From: an uncultured Moraxella sp.
GTDB taxonomy: Bacteria > Pseudomonadota > Gammaproteobacteria > Pseudomonadales > Moraxellaceae
Direction: 5' to 3'
Length of the DNA: 10,323 nt
Assembly: GCA_937889485.1 (NCBI GenBank)
Contig: CALAPG010000031.1
Location: forward strand, 1 to 10,323
Below, in pieces: positions 1 through 6,064 of the stretch. The first letter of the stretch is position 1; each line of letters starts with the position of its first letter. The translations under genes were made by a program, and so were the position numbers. The notes beneath the pieces are model-generated. The model ran no database searches. It saw only the letters and a list, made by a program, of their open reading frames with translations, and was not told the origin of the DNA.

Positions 1-330
1 TACTATTAAATTGATTACTCTGAATATCACCGACCACGATTAGCGCATTATCTTTAACTAATTGGGTGGTGAATTTGTGTATCAGGTCTTGGCGTGTATG
101 CTTGATTTTGGCATGGATTGCCTTAACACGTTGTTTGTTTTTGGCACGTTGGGCGGTGGCTAAATCTTTGGCATATTTGAGCGTTTGCTTAATTTGTAGC
201 TTGTCGCCATTTGAGGCGGTGGCACTGTCTTTTAAGCCCAAATCAATACCTACGCTACCTGCTCCGCATTGTGTTTTAGGGTATTCTTTGCTGTATGCTT
301 ATCTCGTATGCGTAGCTTGAGTGTTTTCAT
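1..330 (-). pseudogene. tnpB: IS200/IS605-family TnpB (OrfB) remnant, internally deleted and frameshifted, cut by window edge
   Basis: On the minus strand, ATG at 328-330 opens a peptide starting MKTLKLRIRDKHTAK, a typical TnpB N-terminus. About 15 codons later the TnpB signal moves to another frame: positions 2-298 read as an open frame containing GIDLGLKDSATASNGDKLQ (the first RuvC aspartate, about 242-244), then a basic helical stretch ending in NALIVVGDIQSNQFNS at the window edge. In that second frame a TAA at 299-301 lies just upstream. Intact TnpB has roughly 150-200 residues between these two parts, so an out-of-frame internal deletion near 283-298 best explains the picture. The usual RuvC-II glutamate position reads Gly in VGDI, a form I recall from one TnpB group. 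The zinc ribbon, if present, lies left of position 1. No tnpA is seen. The family call is firm; the exact junction is not. Confidence 0.82.
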
Positions 331-447
331 GGGTTTAGTTTAACATATTTAACAAATTTCTGTGCGTAAGCATAGTTTCGGAGTTGCCTTAATCCTGTGC
401 CTAAAGTCGGTGGTTTTACGGCAAGAGAGGATAAAAGATCACGCGTT

Positions 448-482
448 ATTTGTAAGGTGGCAGATACTTACCACTAACAAAT
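448..482 (-). terminator. Imperfect hairpin downstream of rpoN, possible weak terminator
   Basis: ATTTGT (448-453) pairs with ACAAAT (477-482) and GTGG (457-460) with CCAC (471-474), with a small internal mismatch and a ten-base loop. It lies about 50 bases past the rpoN stop on the rpoN transcript. Only a short T-rich stretch (CTTTTATCC) follows, after some ten other bases, so it would be a poor intrinsic terminator. The rest of 331-533 shows no convincing gene. Confidence 0.25.
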
Positions 483-533
483 GAACACGGGCGAGTAAAA
501 AATTGATACGGGTGGTTAAAACTTACCTAGCAC

Positions 534-2144
534 TCAAAATCTAGATTTTCGCTGTGTGGACGAACCAATATTCATGGCTTCTCGATATTTGGTGACCGTG
601 CGCCTTGCAATGCCAATGCCTTGCTGCTGCAGCCTTTGCATAATGACACTGTCAGACAAGGGTTTTTTGGGATTTTCTTCATGAATCATTTGCTTAATCA
701 TGGCACTAATGGCGGTGGAAGAGATGCCCTCACCTTCTTCACTACTTACTTGACTTGAGAAAAAATATTTTAGGCTAAATAATCCGTTTGGGGTAAGCAT
801 GCTTTTGCTGGTGGTGATACGTGACACCGTTGACTCGTGCAAACCCACCTCATCTGCTACATCTTTTAAAATCATGGGCTGCATTGCGATGACGCCGCGC
901 TCAAAAAATCCTTGCTGCCGTTTGACAATACAAGTTGCAACTTTTAGTAGATTTTGGTTACGCTCTTCAATGCTACGAATAAATAATTTGGCATCATACA
1001 GTTGCTCTTTTAGGTACACCCCTTGCTCGGTGGTATCGTTTCTTTTGACCAAATTGGCATAGGGTTGGTAGATACGTAATTTTGGCAACGTATCTGGATT
1101 CAGGCGCACCTCCCAGCTGTCGTGACGGCGGCTTACCAGCACGTCGGGTATGTCATAATGGGGTGGTGGCTGTTGAAACTGGCGCTGGGTTTTTTCATAA
1201 CGACTGGCGGGGTTTGGGTCTAAGCTACGCAGCAATGCCAGCGCTGGCTGTATATCTTCGGCGCTTAGTTGGGTGGCTTTTAGTAATGGCGTAATATGAT
1301 TATTGGCAAATAACTGGGCATGTGCCAAGATTTTTTTGGCGGCAGCCATATAAGGCGTGGTAACGGGCAATTGTTGTAGCTGGATTAATAGGCATTCTGC
1401 CAAATCTCTGGCACCCACACCTAGCGGGTCACACTGCTGAATATAGCCCACTACCCGTTCAATATCTGCCACAGTCAAAGTGACCTCTGCCACTTGGTAA
1501 AAAGACAATAGCGTATCAAAGCTATGGTATAGATCATCGCTTGCGAGGGTGATAAATCCGCGGTCATCCATGCTATCAATAAGATAATCCGCTAGCAAGG
1601 TATCAAGGGTAGAAAGCTGATTAAAATTAAGCTGCCAGCGCACATAGTCTTGGATATTACCTTGAGTAGCCAGTCCGTGTTCGCCCGTGTAATCATCGGT
1701 TGGGGGGTTGCTAGTTCCTGACACCTCAGGGGTATAAATATCATCCCATTGGGTATCTATCGCCATTTCTAAATGTTCACTAGCAAAATATTCACTGCTG
1801 TCTATGGCGTCTATGCCATATTCATCAAACCCCTCGGCGGCAACGGTTGTGTCATCATTGAAACTGTGACTAATGTCACTAGAAAAACTGGCAACCGTGT
1901 CAAAATAGCCCGCTTGATTTAGGGGGGATAGACCAGCAAACGCATCATTTATATTTGATGGCTCAAGCGCTGTTTCACGCTGTTGCCAGTCTTCTTCTCG
2001 CTCAAGCATGGGGTTACTATCAAGTTTGAGCTGCACCTCCTGTTCAAGCTCAATACTAGACAGCTGCAATAAGCGAATCGCCTGCTGCATCTGTGGGGTT
2101 AGTGTCATCCCCGTGGTGAGTTTTGCCCCAATACCAATTTTCAT
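534..2144 (-). CDS. rpoN: RNA polymerase sigma-54 factor RpoN
   Basis: Sigma-54 binds core RNA polymerase and directs it to -24/-12 promoters, which need an AAA+ enhancer-binding activator to open. The 536-residue product has the family layout. Region I is Gln/Leu-rich at residues 13-50 (MQQAIRLLQLSSIELEQEV). An acidic, poorly conserved region II spans about 50-160, and the core-binding domain about 160-380. A helix-turn-helix lies at about 426-447 (LKDVADEVGLHESTVSRITT), followed by the LKYFFSS segment. The diagnostic RpoN box ARRTVTKYRE is at 513-522, near the C-terminus as expected. Start ATG 2142-2144 has only a weak AGAGA-type ribosome site, but region I begins directly after it, which supports the choice. 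The usual proteobacterial neighbours lptA/lptB and hpf/ptsN are absent on both sides: upstream is a divergent amidase and downstream a tnpB remnant. Confidence 0.97.
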   Translation of the reverse strand: MKIGIGAKLTTGMTLTPQMQQAIRLLQLSSIELEQEVQLKLDSNPMLEREEDWQQRETALEPSNINDAFAGLSPLNQAGYFDTVASFSSDISHSFNDDTTVAAEGFDEYGIDAIDSSEYFASEHLEMAIDTQWDDIYTPEVSGTSNPPTDDYTGEHGLATQGNIQDYVRWQLNFNQLSTLDTLLADYLIDSMDDRGFITLASDDLYHSFDTLLSFYQVAEVTLTVADIERVVGYIQQCDPLGVGARDLAECLLIQLQQLPVTTPYMAAAKKILAHAQLFANNHITPLLKATQLSAEDIQPALALLRSLDPNPASRYEKTQRQFQQPPPHYDIPDVLVSRRHDSWEVRLNPDTLPKLRIYQPYANLVKRNDTTEQGVYLKEQLYDAKLFIRSIEERNQNLLKVATCIVKRQQGFFERGVIAMQPMILKDVADEVGLHESTVSRITTSKSMLTPNGLFSLKYFFSSQVSSEEGEGISSTAISAMIKQMIHEENPKKPLSDSVIMQRLQQQGIGIARRTVTKYREAMNIGSSTQRKSRF

Positions 2145-2219
2145 AAGCTATATTTCTCTATTTGCTGGGCTAGTACACAACAAACGCCAAAACCAAGTCT
2201 TTCAAAAGCCAATTATTCA

Positions 2220-2234
2220 CAGCCAATTTGGCTG
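2220..2234. promoter_or_regulatory. Perfect 15-base palindrome in the rpoN/amidase divergent region (candidate operator)
   Basis: CAGCCAATTTGGCTG is a perfect inverted repeat with seven-base arms around one central base. It lies between a possible rpoN promoter and the rpoN start, so a bound repressor could affect rpoN. It could also act as a small hairpin in the rpoN leader. No regulator is known from the sequence. Confidence 0.35.
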
Positions 2235-2244
2235 ATCGTCATCC

Positions 2245-2271
2245 AGTATATCTCATTTTTGCGCCAATCAA
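2245..2271 (-). promoter_or_regulatory. Possible sigma-70 promoter for rpoN
   Basis: Read on the minus strand, TATACT (2245-2250) is a fair -10 box, with TTGATT (2266-2271) upstream at a short 15-base spacing. It would give a leader of about 95 bases in front of rpoN. The spacing is suboptimal, so this is only a candidate. Confidence 0.3.
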
Positions 2272-2394
2272 GCAATCACAAATACAAATGATTTTACCAC
2301 GCTTATCGGGTAATGGGCAGTCGGTTGCGTTTGTTGTCAGGATGACCACAAGCCCGCGATTTGTGTATTAGGCAGCGCGTATTTTGGGTGGCTA

Positions 2395-2403
2395 TGCTAA
2401 AAT
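2395..2403 (+). promoter_or_regulatory. Extended -10 promoter candidate for the amidase gene
   Basis: TGCTAAAAT matches an extended -10 element (TGn followed by TAAAAT) 35 bases upstream of the ATG at 2439. No good -35 box is seen at 17 bases, which extended -10 promoters can tolerate. Transcription would start near 2410, giving a leader of about 30 bases. Confidence 0.35.
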
Positions 2404-2438
2404 GCATCAACGCGATTAATGATGGATAAACCCAAATA

Positions 2439-3413
2439 ATGACTGAGCTACCGACTTTTGCCATTGTTGAACTAAACAGTCAACTCCCTATTTTGCCAAA
2501 CTTATTTGCCATTGAACAAGGCATTCAACAAGCTGTCACGCTGGGCGCTTCGCTGGTGGTGCTGCCAGAAAATGCGTTTTGCTTTGGGCAGCAAGCGTAT
2601 GCTGGTCGCTATTTTGAACCACTTAAAGACTGGTGTGCAATGGCTGCCCGCCATTATGGCATTTATTTATTGGCAGGTACCCTACCTTGCCCTTATCGTC
2701 CAGATGGCACGCCTGTACCCGCTGGCAAGTTTCGCCAAAGCTCGCTGTTATTTGATCCCGCGGGTGATTGCCTCGCCCGTTATGACAAAATTCATTTATT
2801 TAAGGCGACCGTCAATGATAGTACAGGCAGTTATGATGAAAGCCGCACCTTTGAGGCAGGCAATCAATTGGTAGTGGCACCCACCGAATTTGGCAATATT
2901 GGCATGATGGTGTGTTTTGATGTTCGGTTTGCGCCATTGGCAATTGCGCTACGCCAGTTGGGGGCACAGATATTGACGGTCCCTGCCGCATTTACTTTTC
3001 AAACGGGCAAAGCCCATTGGCAAGCCTTATTGCGCGCACGCGCGTTGGATAGTCAATGTATGGTTGTGGGGGCAGGACAAACAGGCAAACATCATATTGT
3101 TCGCGGCAATCAAACCAGCCACCGTATGACGTGGGGGCATAGTCAATTTGTCAATGCGAATGGCGAGGTCATTTCTAAAGACCCTACCGCTGATACTTTA
3201 CCAGCATCTTCTTGGGCAGCAAAGCCGCTAGCCGATCAAGCGCGGCACTGGGTTGTTAGTGAGGATGAACCTGTCTTGGTCACCGACCCTTCATCCCCAT
3301 CTTACCGTGTGATTAGCACCCAATTTGATCAAGTGGCACAGCAGCAATGGCGACAAAATATTGCCCTAATGGATTGCCAGAAGCTGACCATCACTCATCC
3401 GTTTACTAGGTAA
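2439..3413 (+). CDS. Carbon-nitrogen hydrolase (nitrilase superfamily), deaminated-glutathione-amidase-like
   Basis: A cytoplasmic C-N hydrolase that would cleave an amide through a cysteine thiol-ester. The Glu-Lys-Cys catalytic set is visible: E44 (VVLPENAF), K117 (YDKIHLFK) and C159 (GMMVCFDVRF). The stretch PAAFTFQTGKAHWQALLRAR (183-202) and the following ALDSQCMVV are typical of the Nit1/YbeM branch, whose members remove the amide from deaminated glutathione as metabolite repair; the exact substrate here is inferred. At 324 residues it is longer than the usual 260-280. The extra length lies mainly at about 245-285, between the NANGEVIS strand and VLVTD, and in the C-terminal tail. The start follows a weak ribosome site (GGATAAA) and begins directly with the first beta strand (TFAIVELNSQ). 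It is followed six bases after its stop by the next gene, so the two are probably one transcript. Confidence 0.9.
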   Translation: MTELPTFAIVELNSQLPILPNLFAIEQGIQQAVTLGASLVVLPENAFCFGQQAYAGRYFEPLKDWCAMAARHYGIYLLAGTLPCPYRPDGTPVPAGKFRQSSLLFDPAGDCLARYDKIHLFKATVNDSTGSYDESRTFEAGNQLVVAPTEFGNIGMMVCFDVRFAPLAIALRQLGAQILTVPAAFTFQTGKAHWQALLRARALDSQCMVVGAGQTGKHHIVRGNQTSHRMTWGHSQFVNANGEVISKDPTADTLPASSWAAKPLADQARHWVVSEDEPVLVTDPSSPSYRVISTQFDQVAQQQWRQNIALMDCQKLTITHPFTR

Positions 3414-3419
3414 GATGGT

Positions 3420-3890
3420 ATGTCTAATACTGATAACCCGTTATTTGATTATTTAAAAAACAGCCCGATTTTTAGCCGCCTCGACCCTTATATGTTTCAG
3501 GTGGTTGAGAAGGCGCTACGTTTTCGAGAGCTTCAGCCACGGGAGATTTTGTTTACCGAAGGCGAACATGGTGATTATATCGCGTTTTTGCTGATTGGCG
3601 AGTTGGCAGTGATTAAATATGGACAAACAGGCGCTGAAATTACGGTAGGCACCATTCGGGCAGGCGAAAGTATTGGGGAGATGGCGCTGCTGGATTCTTT
3701 GTCACGTTCGGCAACCATTCGGGCGGCAAGCTTATGCGCGTTGGTGACGTTGTCATGCACTGACTTTGAAGCAATTTTGACGGATCACCCCCGTATTGGG
3801 GTGGAAATGCTGCGTGGACTTGCCATTATTTTGAGCCTTAACCTGCGCCGCACCTCAGAAAACCTTACCCGCGCCGTTCAGATGCCTTAG
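3420..3890 (+). CDS. Stand-alone cyclic-nucleotide-binding (CNB) domain protein
   Basis: A 156-residue protein that is almost entirely one CRP-type cyclic-nucleotide-binding fold. An N-terminal helix (LFDYLKNSPIFSRLDP, 8-23) leads into the beta roll with FTEGEHGDYIAFLLIGELAV (45-64). The phosphate-binding cassette is GEMALLDSLSRSATIRA (86-102); E87 and R96 are the positions that contact the ribose and phosphate in CRP/PKA-type domains, so ligand binding looks intact. After the C-helix (about 125-150) the protein ends: there is no helix-turn-helix, kinase, cyclase or membrane part. It would therefore act as a free sensor or partner protein; the ligand and partner are unknown. The AGG serving its ATG lies at the very end of the amidase gene (3408-3410), pointing to coupled expression. 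Downstream is a convergent junction with xerC. Confidence 0.88.
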   Translation: MSNTDNPLFDYLKNSPIFSRLDPYMFQVVEKALRFRELQPREILFTEGEHGDYIAFLLIGELAVIKYGQTGAEITVGTIRAGESIGEMALLDSLSRSATIRAASLCALVTLSCTDFEAILTDHPRIGVEMLRGLAIILSLNLRRTSENLTRAVQMP

Positions 3891-3988
3891 AACCTGCTCA
3901 CGATTTATCTTGGGTGACAAACCTGCAGAATCATCGTTATCTGCTTAGCATCACAAAAAGCACGGCGTGGTTAAGGATGTACAAGCGC

Positions 3989-4924
3989 TTAACGCCTAGA
4001 GCGAGGGTGCGCTTGATCATATACTTGCGATAAATGCCCAAAATCTAGGTGGGTATAAATTTGGGTGGTGCTAATATCACTGTGCCCCAATAATTCTTGT
4101 ACGCCTCTTAAATCACCGCTATCACTGAGTAGGTGTGAGGCAAAGCAGTGCCTGAGCAAATGCGGATATAAGTCCTGTGCGATGCCTGCACGTTTGGCCT
4201 GGTGTTTGATGCGTAGCTGTACCGTGCGTGTGGATAGTCGTGTACCCAGCCGCTCACTAATAAATACCGCAGGGTCTTGGGCTTCTACCCATAACGCCCG
4301 ATGTGGCAGATAATGGCATAGCGCCTGCCATGATTTTTCGCCAATGGGCACAATACGGGTTTTATTGCCTTTACCCAGTACACGCAGTAGCCGCTGTGAG
4401 TGGTCTATGTCTGAGATATTGAGCCCGACCAACTCCCCCACTCGTAGACCACTGCCATATAATAGTTCAAGCATAGCTTTATCACGTAGCCATAGCCGTC
4501 CTGCTTCGGCATCATCAGGCATGGGTTGGTCTAACAATTGTGATAATACATCCACATCAAGTAAGGTTGGTAGGGGTCTTGGGGCACGCTTGAGGCGTAA
4601 TGTGGTGGTGGGGTTAGTGGTGATATCGCCTTTTGCCACAAGCCACCGATATAGCTGGCGCAGTACCGTTAGTTCATATTGCATGCTAGATTTGGAAATT
4701 TTGGCAATGTCTAAGCGCTGTATGAGGTAGGCGGATAACTCAGCCCGAACCACGTCTTGAAGCGTGCGCTTGGATTCTGCCAAATACACCAAAAAGGGCT
4801 GCAACGCTTGCCGATAGCTTTTGACCGTGGCAAGGCTGTAGCGCTTGCTTGTTAGTTCGGCAAGCCATTGTTCTACCCAAGTTTGGTTAAGGCTTGCCGT
4901 GGTTGTGATAGCCGCGGTTGGCAT
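3989..4924 (-). CDS. xerC: Tyrosine recombinase XerC
   Basis: XerC works with XerD at dif sites to resolve chromosome dimers at cell division. The 311-residue product has the SAM-like N-terminal core-binding domain (about 14-100) and the catalytic domain (about 120-300). Catalytic residues are visible: R161 in GSGLRVGELVGL, K185 in GKGNKTRIVPIG, H255 and R258 in YPHLLRHCFASHLL, H281 in LLGHSDIS, and the nucleophile Y290 in TTQIYTHLD. The GDLRGVQELLGH wording is typical of XerC/XerD, and the dapF linkage selects XerC. Its ATG follows the dapF TAG by two bases (TAG-CC-ATG), so translation is probably coupled. No ribosome site is close; an AGGAGG at 4956-4961 inside dapF lies 31 bases upstream, too far to act in the normal way. 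No alternative in-frame start precedes the upstream stop. Confidence 0.96.
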   Translation of the reverse strand: MPTAAITTTASLNQTWVEQWLAELTSKRYSLATVKSYRQALQPFLVYLAESKRTLQDVVRAELSAYLIQRLDIAKISKSSMQYELTVLRQLYRWLVAKGDITTNPTTTLRLKRAPRPLPTLLDVDVLSQLLDQPMPDDAEAGRLWLRDKAMLELLYGSGLRVGELVGLNISDIDHSQRLLRVLGKGNKTRIVPIGEKSWQALCHYLPHRALWVEAQDPAVFISERLGTRLSTRTVQLRIKHQAKRAGIAQDLYPHLLRHCFASHLLSDSGDLRGVQELLGHSDISTTQIYTHLDFGHLSQVYDQAHPRSRR

Positions 4925-4926
4925 GG

Positions 4927-5850
4927 CTAGTAACGATAACTATCGTCTGGGCTTGCCTCCTGTGGGACAGGGTCAGCAGGTTTGATGCCTGCACCCGTCA
5001 TTAATCCTTCTGGGCTAAACACGCCTTCATACACAAAGGTAGCAGGCCCTGTCATATATACAGGATAACCATCTTGCCAGCGGATAATTAAACTACCGCC
5101 ATATAGCTGAGCACGAATATCAACGCCTTCATCTAACCAACCTTCGCGGACACCTGTTGCCACCGCGGCACATGCCCCCGTGCCACATGCTTGGGTTTCG
5201 CCTACACCGCGTTCATACACCCGTAGGCGAATATGACGGTTGTTCATGACCTGCATAAACCCCACATTGACCCGTTCAGGAAAAGCGGCATGGCTTTCAA
5301 TGGCTTTACCCAATTTTTCTACTTCTGCGGTTAGTACATCCTCCACCTTAATAATGGCATGGGGGTTGCCCATGTTGGCAACATATAGGGTAACAGGCGT
5401 ACCGTCCACATTTAGGCGATAAGAATTTTGTACTTTGGTAATAGCTTTTGGGGTAAATGGAATGTCATTGGGTTCAAATTTGGGTTTGCCCATATCCACC
5501 TGTACCCAGCCATAATCATCGGTGGTTAAAGTGATGATACCGCTGGCGGTTTCTACCCGAATCCGCTGTTTAAACGATAATTTGCGCGCCTGCACAAACC
5601 TAGCAAAACAGCGTGCACCGTTGCCACATTGCTGTACTTCGCTACCATCTTTGTTAAAAATTCGATAACGAAAATCCACATCGGGGCGCGTAGGCGGCTC
5701 GACAATCAGTAACTGGTCAAAACCAATGCCTAAGTGTCTATCACCCAATAATGCTACCAATTCTTTGGTGAGTGGTAACCGCTGCGTCACCAAGTCAATG
5801 ACCATAAAATCATTGCCAAGTCCGTGCATTTTTGTAAATTCAATTAACAT
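4927..5850 (-). CDS. dapF: Diaminopimelate epimerase DapF
   Basis: Converts LL-diaminopimelate to meso-diaminopimelate, the precursor of lysine and of peptidoglycan cross-links, in the cytoplasm without a cofactor. Both catalytic cysteines are present: C75 in [12 protein letters not shown] and C222 in [13 protein letters not shown]. The N-terminus [19 protein letters not shown] and the motifs [21 protein letters not shown] and FPERVNVGF are standard. I start the gene at ATG 5848-5850: GAAGGA sits six bases upstream and the family N-terminus begins here. The frame is open 99 bases further up, but that extension runs through a promoter and a terminator and is not real. At 307 residues it is about 30 longer than usual, owing to a hydrophilic C-terminal tail ([17 protein letters not shown]). 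The gene ends two bases before xerC. Confidence 0.96.
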   Translation of the reverse strand: MLIEFTKMHGLGNDFMVIDLVTQRLPLTKELVALLGDRHLGIGFDQLLIVEPPTRPDVDFRYRIFNKDGSEVQQCGNGARCFARFVQARKLSFKQRIRVETASGIITLTTDDYGWVQVDMGKPKFEPNDIPFTPKAITKVQNSYRLNVDGTPVTLYVANMGNPHAIIKVEDVLTAEVEKLGKAIESHAAFPERVNVGFMQVMNNRHIRLRVYERGVGETQACGTGACAAVATGVREGWLDEGVDIRAQLYGGSLIIRWQDGYPVYMTGPATFVYEGVFSPEGLMTGAGIKPADPVPQEASPDDSYRY

Positions 5851-5856
5851 GATGGT

Positions 5857-5862
5857 TCCTTC
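5857..5862 (-). promoter_or_regulatory. Ribosome binding site that fixes the dapF start
   Basis: GAAGGA on the minus strand, six bases upstream of the ATG at 5848-5850. It decides against the longer open frame that begins at 5949. Confidence 0.8.
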
Positions 5863-5881
5863 ATTATTTTTTATTGCTGCT

Positions 5882-5910
5882 ATCTTAACATGATAGGCAC
5901 CGATTGATAA
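5882..5910 (-). promoter_or_regulatory. Predicted sigma-70 promoter of dapF-xerC
   Basis: On the minus strand TTATCA (5905-5910) and TAAGAT (5882-5887) are separated by exactly 17 bases, and TGT directly before the -10 makes it an extended -10. Each box matches four of six consensus bases. It lies between the lysA terminator and dapF, where an independent promoter would be needed. Confidence 0.5.
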
Positions 5911-5924
5911 GGTAATTATGGGAC

Positions 5925-5969
5925 AAAAAAAACCCAACAAGTCAAGCAAAATTTTGCTTGGTTGTTGGG
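5925..5969 (-). terminator. Strong rho-independent terminator after lysA
   Basis: The inner perfect palindrome CAAGCAAAATTTTGCTTG (5943-5960) is extended by CCCAACAA (5933-5940) pairing with TTGTTGGG (5962-5969). On the minus strand the stem is followed by eight T residues (A-run 5925-5932). The orientation terminates the lptM-lysA transcript about 100 bases after the lysA stop. There is no T-run on the other side, so it is one-directional. Confidence 0.9.
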
Positions 5970-6064
5970 GTTAAAGCCGCATTCTACCACGGCTAAAGCG
6001 GTGTTATGCAAGCCTTCATGCAAGCATTGCCACAAGACAAATAATTCGTGAACGCACCGAACGC

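Noticed and set aside
66..320. Plus-strand open frame opposite the tnpB remnant
   Set aside because: The minus strand gives recognisable TnpB motifs over the same bases; this frame is its shadow.
3891..3988. Terminator in the convergent gap between the CNB gene and xerC
   Set aside because: Only very short stems (such as CAC/GTG at 3961-3969) are visible; no adequate stem with a T-run on either strand.
5851..5949. A 33-residue N-terminal extension of DapF
   Set aside because: The normal family N-terminus and a good ribosome site are at 5850. The extension covers the lysA terminator and the dapF promoter.
6006..6025. Direct repeat ATGCAAGC twice, 12 bases apart, after lysA
   Set aside because: Two eight-base copies in non-coding DNA are too few to support an array or binding-site call.
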